Shown: one piece after another, positions 60,155 to 64,000 of the stretch
Layout of the letters: each line of letters opens with the position of its first letter
Position numbering within the stretch: position 1 is the first letter of the stretch
Source: Pseudomonadota bacterium
GTDB lineage: Bacteria > Pseudomonadota > Gammaproteobacteria > Burkholderiales > Thiobacillaceae
Length of the DNA stretch: 64,000 nt
NCBI GenBank assembly: GCA_021784115.1
Contig: JAJXTE010000002.1
Span: 1-64,000 of the forward strand
Direction: 5' to 3'
The notes under the pieces: generated by a model
Seen by the model: the letters and a program-made list of their open reading frames with translations, nothing else
Database searches by the model: none
What the model was told of the DNA's origin: nothing
Position numbers and translations under genes: made by a program

Positions 60155-60181
60155 GAACTTTTCCGGTCCGATCCGCTCACA
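60155..60181 (+). promoter_or_regulatory. Putative sigma-E-type promoter upstream of rpoE
   Basis: GAACTT - 16 nt - TCACA about 60 bp upstream of rpoE ATG; matches GGAACTT-N15/16-TCnnA style ECF promoter. Confidence 0.45.
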
Positions 60182-60239
60182 GGTACCGGAAGGTGCGGTC
60201 ACGTATACTTTCAACACAAACAAAAAGCAGCAGGGAGAT

Positions 60240-60836
60240 ATGTCGGACCGCGAACTGGATCAGGTGCTGGTCGAACGCGCCCAGCAGGGTGACAAGCGCG
60301 CATTCGAGTTGTTGGTGAACAAATATCACCGCAAGCTCGGGCGGCTGCTGTCGCGCATGGTGCGGGATTCAGCAGAGGTGGAAGATATTACGCAGGAAGC
60401 CTTTATCAAGGCCTATCGCGCGCTGCCCGGATTCCGTGGCGAAAGCGCCTTCTACACCTGGCTGTATCGCATCGCCGTGAACACCGCCAAGAACTATCTG
60501 GTGGCGCACAAGCGCATGCCGGTGGCGAGCGATGTGCTGGCTGAAGACGCGGAGAACTACGAGGACGGCGACCTGTTGCGCGATATTGCGACGCCGGAAG
60601 CGGAACTCCAGACCAAACAGATCGCCAAAGCAGTCAATGAGGCGGTCGATGCGCTGCCCGAGGAATTGAGGACGGCCATCACGCTGCGTGAGATCGAAGG
60701 CATGAGCTACGAGGAAATCGCACAGATGATGGACTGCCCGATCGGCACCGTGCGGTCGCGGATTTTCCGAGCGCGCGAGGCCATTGCTGAAAAAATACGC
60801 CCAATGCTGGGCACCAGTCAGGACAAAAGGTGGTAA
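60240..60836 (+). CDS. rpoE: RNA polymerase sigma factor RpoE
   Basis: [40 protein letters not shown]...; followed by rseA-rseB-rseC-mucD. Confidence 0.96.
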   Translation: MSDRELDQVLVERAQQGDKRAFELLVNKYHRKLGRLLSRMVRDSAEVEDITQEAFIKAYRALPGFRGESAFYTWLYRIAVNTAKNYLVAHKRMPVASDVLAEDAENYEDGDLLRDIATPEAELQTKQIAKAVNEAVDALPEELRTAITLREIEGMSYEEIAQMMDCPIGTVRSRIFRAREAIAEKIRPMLGTSQDKRW

Positions 60837-60838
60837 CC

Positions 60839-61384
60839 ATGTCAGCTCTTCTTAAACCCAAGACCCTTCCCCAGTCTGAGGAGGCCGACGACCACTGGCG
60901 GCTGATGCTGTCCGCTGCGCTCGACAGCGAAACGGCGCGCGCCGAAACGGAGGCCTGCGTCACCGCCCTGAAGCATGATGGAGATTTGCGACGGAACTGG
61001 TCGGAATACCACCTGATCGGCGACCTCATGCGCGGCATGGAACCGGCCGGGGACGACTTCATGGACCGTTTTTCCGCGCGGCTGGGAAACGAGCCGACCG
61101 TGCTTGCGCCGCGCCGGAGCGTGTGGCCCCAGCGCGTTGCCGTGGCCTCGTTCGCGTCGCTCGCGGTATGGGGCGCGATTACGCTCACCGGGCTGATGTC
61201 GGATGAGCCTGCCACGCTGCCCATGTCAGCCGCACCGGGCTTTCAGCAAGCTTCGCTGTCTTCGGCTCCGTCGCGCGACGACGCCCGGTTTGCCCCCTAT
61301 CTGGTGGCGCACCAGGAATTCGCCCCGATGGCGGTGGCGTCTCCCTATCAGCCGGCGGTGGCCGTTGTGGTGGAGCCGCGCTGA
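60839..61384 (+). CDS. rseA: Sigma-E anti-sigma factor RseA
   Basis: [45 protein letters not shown] plus TM segment. Confidence 0.92.
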   Translation: MSALLKPKTLPQSEEADDHWRLMLSAALDSETARAETEACVTALKHDGDLRRNWSEYHLIGDLMRGMEPAGDDFMDRFSARLGNEPTVLAPRRSVWPQRVAVASFASLAVWGAITLTGLMSDEPATLPMSAAPGFQQASLSSAPSRDDARFAPYLVAHQEFAPMAVASPYQPAVAVVVEPR

Positions 61385-62340
61385 TGCGGGCGCAGGCTGT
61401 CTGGCGACAGGGCTGGCTGATTGCGGGGTTTACGGGACTGGCGTTGTTGTCCGGGGTGGTGCGTGCCGATGCCGCGGTTGATTGGCTAAACCGTGCTGCA
61501 ACTGCAGCCAGACAGCAGAATTACAGCGGCATCTATGTCTATCACCATGGCGAGCATGTCGAGGTGCTGCGAGTGCTGCACCGCGCCGATGCAAGCGGCG
61601 AACTGGAAAAAGTCGACGTCATGGACGGCACGTCACGCCAGTTCCTGCGCATCAATAACGACGTGTACTGCCATTTGCCGGACGGCAAGCACGTACAGCT
61701 GGAGCGCAACGCGCTGCGCCGTTTCTTCCCGGCCTTGCTGCCTGCACAGCCGGGCAGCCTGCTCGATTTCTACGAGGCGAAGCTGGGCGGAACCGAACGC
61801 GTTGCCGGCCGCGCCTGCCAGGTGGTGGCGCTGGAACCGCGCGATGGCTATCGCTACGCCTACAATTTCTGGCTGGACACGCGCACGGGCCTGCCCCTCA
61901 AGGCGCGCGTCGTCAACGAGAATGGGACCGTGATCTCGATGCTCGTTTTTTCAGAAATCCAGATCGGCAAGGCACCCGACCTCCAACTGTTTCGCAACGA
62001 CATGACAGGAAAAGTCGTCCAGAAAGCCCGTCTCGACAAACCCCCCGCAAGTACCTGGAACGTGACGCCCCCGCCTGGATACCAGCAGGTGCAGGAGGTG
62101 ATGCGTTCGCTGCCGGGCAAACGGGCGCCCGTTACCCATCTGGTATTTTCGGACGGGCTCTCCGTGTTGTCGATGTTCGTCGAGCCGGTGGACCCGCAGG
62201 TCCAAAGTCTGCACGGCCTGTCGGCCGAAGGCGCGATGGGCATCTATGCCCGCGAGGTTGACGGCTACATCGTGACGACGCTGGGCGAGGTGCCGAACAT
62301 GGCGCTCATCGAAACCGGAAACTCGGCGGCAAGGAAATAG
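61384..62340 (+). CDS. rseB: Sigma-E regulatory protein RseB/MucB
   Basis: AATAARQQNYSGIYVYHHGEHVEVLRVLH, signal peptide, gene order. Confidence 0.94.
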   Translation: MRAQAVWRQGWLIAGFTGLALLSGVVRADAAVDWLNRAATAARQQNYSGIYVYHHGEHVEVLRVLHRADASGELEKVDVMDGTSRQFLRINNDVYCHLPDGKHVQLERNALRRFFPALLPAQPGSLLDFYEAKLGGTERVAGRACQVVALEPRDGYRYAYNFWLDTRTGLPLKARVVNENGTVISMLVFSEIQIGKAPDLQLFRNDMTGKVVQKARLDKPPASTWNVTPPPGYQQVQEVMRSLPGKRAPVTHLVFSDGLSVLSMFVEPVDPQVQSLHGLSAEGAMGIYAREVDGYIVTTLGEVPNMALIETGNSAARK

Positions 62341-62348
62341 ATACGGGC

Positions 62349-62789
62349 ATGCTGGAACAGACGGCCGAGGTCACCAAAACTGCATCAGACGGCGTCTGGG
62401 TGCGGGCGGTCGAGCCGTCGGGCTGCGGCACATGCGGCGGGCAGGGCTGCTCGTCGCGCCGCATTGCCGAACTGTTCCAGCGCAAGCCCCGACAATTTCT
62501 GGTCGACTGCGACCTGGCCCTGGCACCGGGAGATCGCGTGGTGGTCGGGATTGCCGATGGCAGCGTGCTCAAAAGCGCATTGCGTGTCTATGGCCTGCCG
62601 CTGGGCCTGATGCTGGGTGGCGCGTTGCTGGCGCAGGCCAGCCAGCCCGGCGACGGCTCTGCGCTCGTCGGCATGCTGATCGGCGGGCTGGCGGGCTGGT
62701 TGGCCGCGCGAGGCGGGCGGCCGCCGCGCCCCGTGGTGCTCAGACGCGAAGACACAATCCTGTTTCAAGTGATGAAAGGACAGCCATGA
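62349..62789 (+). CDS. rseC: RseC/MucC family protein
   Basis: CGTCGGQGCSSRRIAELF cysteine motif, two TM segments. Confidence 0.93.
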   Translation: MLEQTAEVTKTASDGVWVRAVEPSGCGTCGGQGCSSRRIAELFQRKPRQFLVDCDLALAPGDRVVVGIADGSVLKSALRVYGLPLGLMLGGALLAQASQPGDGSALVGMLIGGLAGWLAARGGRPPRPVVLRREDTILFQVMKGQP

Positions 62790-64000
62790 TGAGAAACGCT
62801 CTGGCGGCGATTGCGCTGGTGTCTACCCTGTCGGCACCGGCATGGGCAAAGGATGTGGTGGACGTGGCCGATCTGGTTGAAAAACAGGGCCCGGCCGTGG
62901 TGAACATCAGCACGACCAAGATGGTGAAACGCGGCCTCGAAGGCATGCCCTTCGGCGACGAGGACATGCAGGAGTTCTTTCGCCGCTTCTTTCCGGGCAT
63001 GCCGCCGGGGGGGCAGGGCGGTCCAGGCCCCATGCAGGAAATCCCGGCACGTGGTGAGGGTTCCGGCTTCATTGTCAGCAGCGACGGCTACGTCCTGACC
63101 AACGCGCACGTGGTCAAGGGTGCCGACGAGGTAGTGGTCAAACTCATCGACAAGCGTACCTTCACCGCCAAGGTGGTCGGGGCGGACGCGCGCACCGATG
63201 TGGCCGTGATCAAGATCACCGCAAACAATTTGCCCGTCGTCAAACTGGGCGATCCCACCAAACTGCGCGTCGGCGAGGCGGTGGCAGCCATCGGCTCGCC
63301 GTTCGGTTTCGAAAATTCGGTCACGGCGGGCATCGTTTCCGCCAAGGGCCGATCGCTGCCGTCGGAGTCATACGTCCCCTTCATCCAGACCGACGTGCCG
63401 ATCAACCCGGGCAACTCGGGCGGCCCCTTGTTCAACATGAAGGGCGAAGTGGTCGGCATCAATTCGCAGATTTACAGCCGCAGCGGCGGCTACCAGGGCG
63501 TGTCGTTCGCGATCCCGATCGACGTGGCGATGGAAGTGGTGGGACAACTCAAAAGCGGCGGCAAGGTGTCGCGTGGCTGGCTCGGCGTGGTCGTCCAGGA
63601 AGTGACGGCCGATCTTGCCGAGTCCTTTGGCCTGGATCGTCCGCGCGGCGCGCTGGTATCGCAGGTGCAGGCGGACAGCCCGGCGCAGAAGGCGGGACTG
63701 CAGGCGGCCGATGTCATCCTGGAGTTCAACGGCAAGGCCGTGGAGAACTCCAGCGACCTGCCGCGCATTGTCGGCATGGCCAAGCCGGGCACCAAAATCC
63801 CGCTGCAGGTCTGGCGCAAGGGCAAAGTCCAGCAAATGAGCGTGGTGCTGGGTGAATTGCCTGCCGAAAACCAGCAGGCTGGCAATGACGGCAAGTCTGT
63901 TCTGCGCGGTGGACTGGCCCTGTCGGAGCTGGGGGCGGAACAGCGGCGGGCGCTCGACCTCGACCATGGCGTGCTGGTCGCGGATGCCACGGGCGATGCG
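62786..64000 (+). CDS. mucD: Do-family serine protease DegP/MucD (truncated by window end)
   Basis: NAHVVKGADEV, DARTDVAVIKI, TDVPINPGNSGGPLFN catalytic triad; PDZ region. Confidence 0.94.
   Translation, partial: MMRNALAAIALVSTLSAPAWAKDVVDVADLVEKQGPAVVNISTTKMVKRGLEGMPFGDEDMQEFFRRFFPGMPPGGQGGPGPMQEIPARGEGSGFIVSSDGYVLTNAHVVKGADEVVVKLIDKRTFTAKVVGADARTDVAVIKITANNLPVVKLGDPTKLRVGEAVAAIGSPFGFENSVTAGIVSAKGRSLPSESYVPFIQTDVPINPGNSGGPLFNMKGEVVGINSQIYSRSGGYQGVSFAIPIDVAMEVVGQLKSGGKVSRGWLGVVVQEVTADLAESFGLDRPRGALVSQVQADSPAQKAGLQAADVILEFNGKAVENSSDLPRIVGMAKPGTKIPLQVWRKGKVQQMSVVLGELPAENQQAGNDGKSVLRGGLALSELGAEQRRALDLDHGVLVADATGDA

Overview
The window is a GC-rich bacterial chromosome segment. Gene content (DUF615/YjgA, PEP-CTERM protein, two DsrC/TusE-family proteins, RpoE-RseABC-MucD) suggests a Thiobacillus-like betaproteobacterium; this is an inference from gene content, not a search. 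Most of it is housekeeping: TRAP transporter, pmbA, mog, corA, ilvE, mutY, tRNA-Gly(CCC), thiS-thiG, trmB, gnd-zwf-pgl, rbgA, aspartase/fumarase, proS, rppH, apbC, dcd, a basic amino acid decarboxylase, rpsF-priB-rpsR-rplI, dnaB, alr, ygfZ, nadB and rpoE-rseA-rseB-rseC-degP/mucD (last gene truncated by the window edge). The accessory part with most interest is about 11.9-23.0 kb: a PhnD-like binding protein overlapping a GGDEF/EAL gene that is split by two apparent 1-nt deletions, then a GT4 glycosyltransferase, algC, a BcsA-like synthase with a PilZ domain, a BcsS-like protein and a PEP-CTERM protein. Other leads are a 57-bp two-copy intergenic hairpin repeat, two DsrC-family proteins lacking the C-terminal cysteines, a metzincin-like HExxHxxGxxD protein, a thioredoxin/beta-propeller gene pair, a thioredoxin/TolC/truncated-adaptor operon, and tandem DUF1631 paralogues. 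I saw no CRISPR array, rRNA, prophage or transposase. I did not find a clearly complete new defence-type system.
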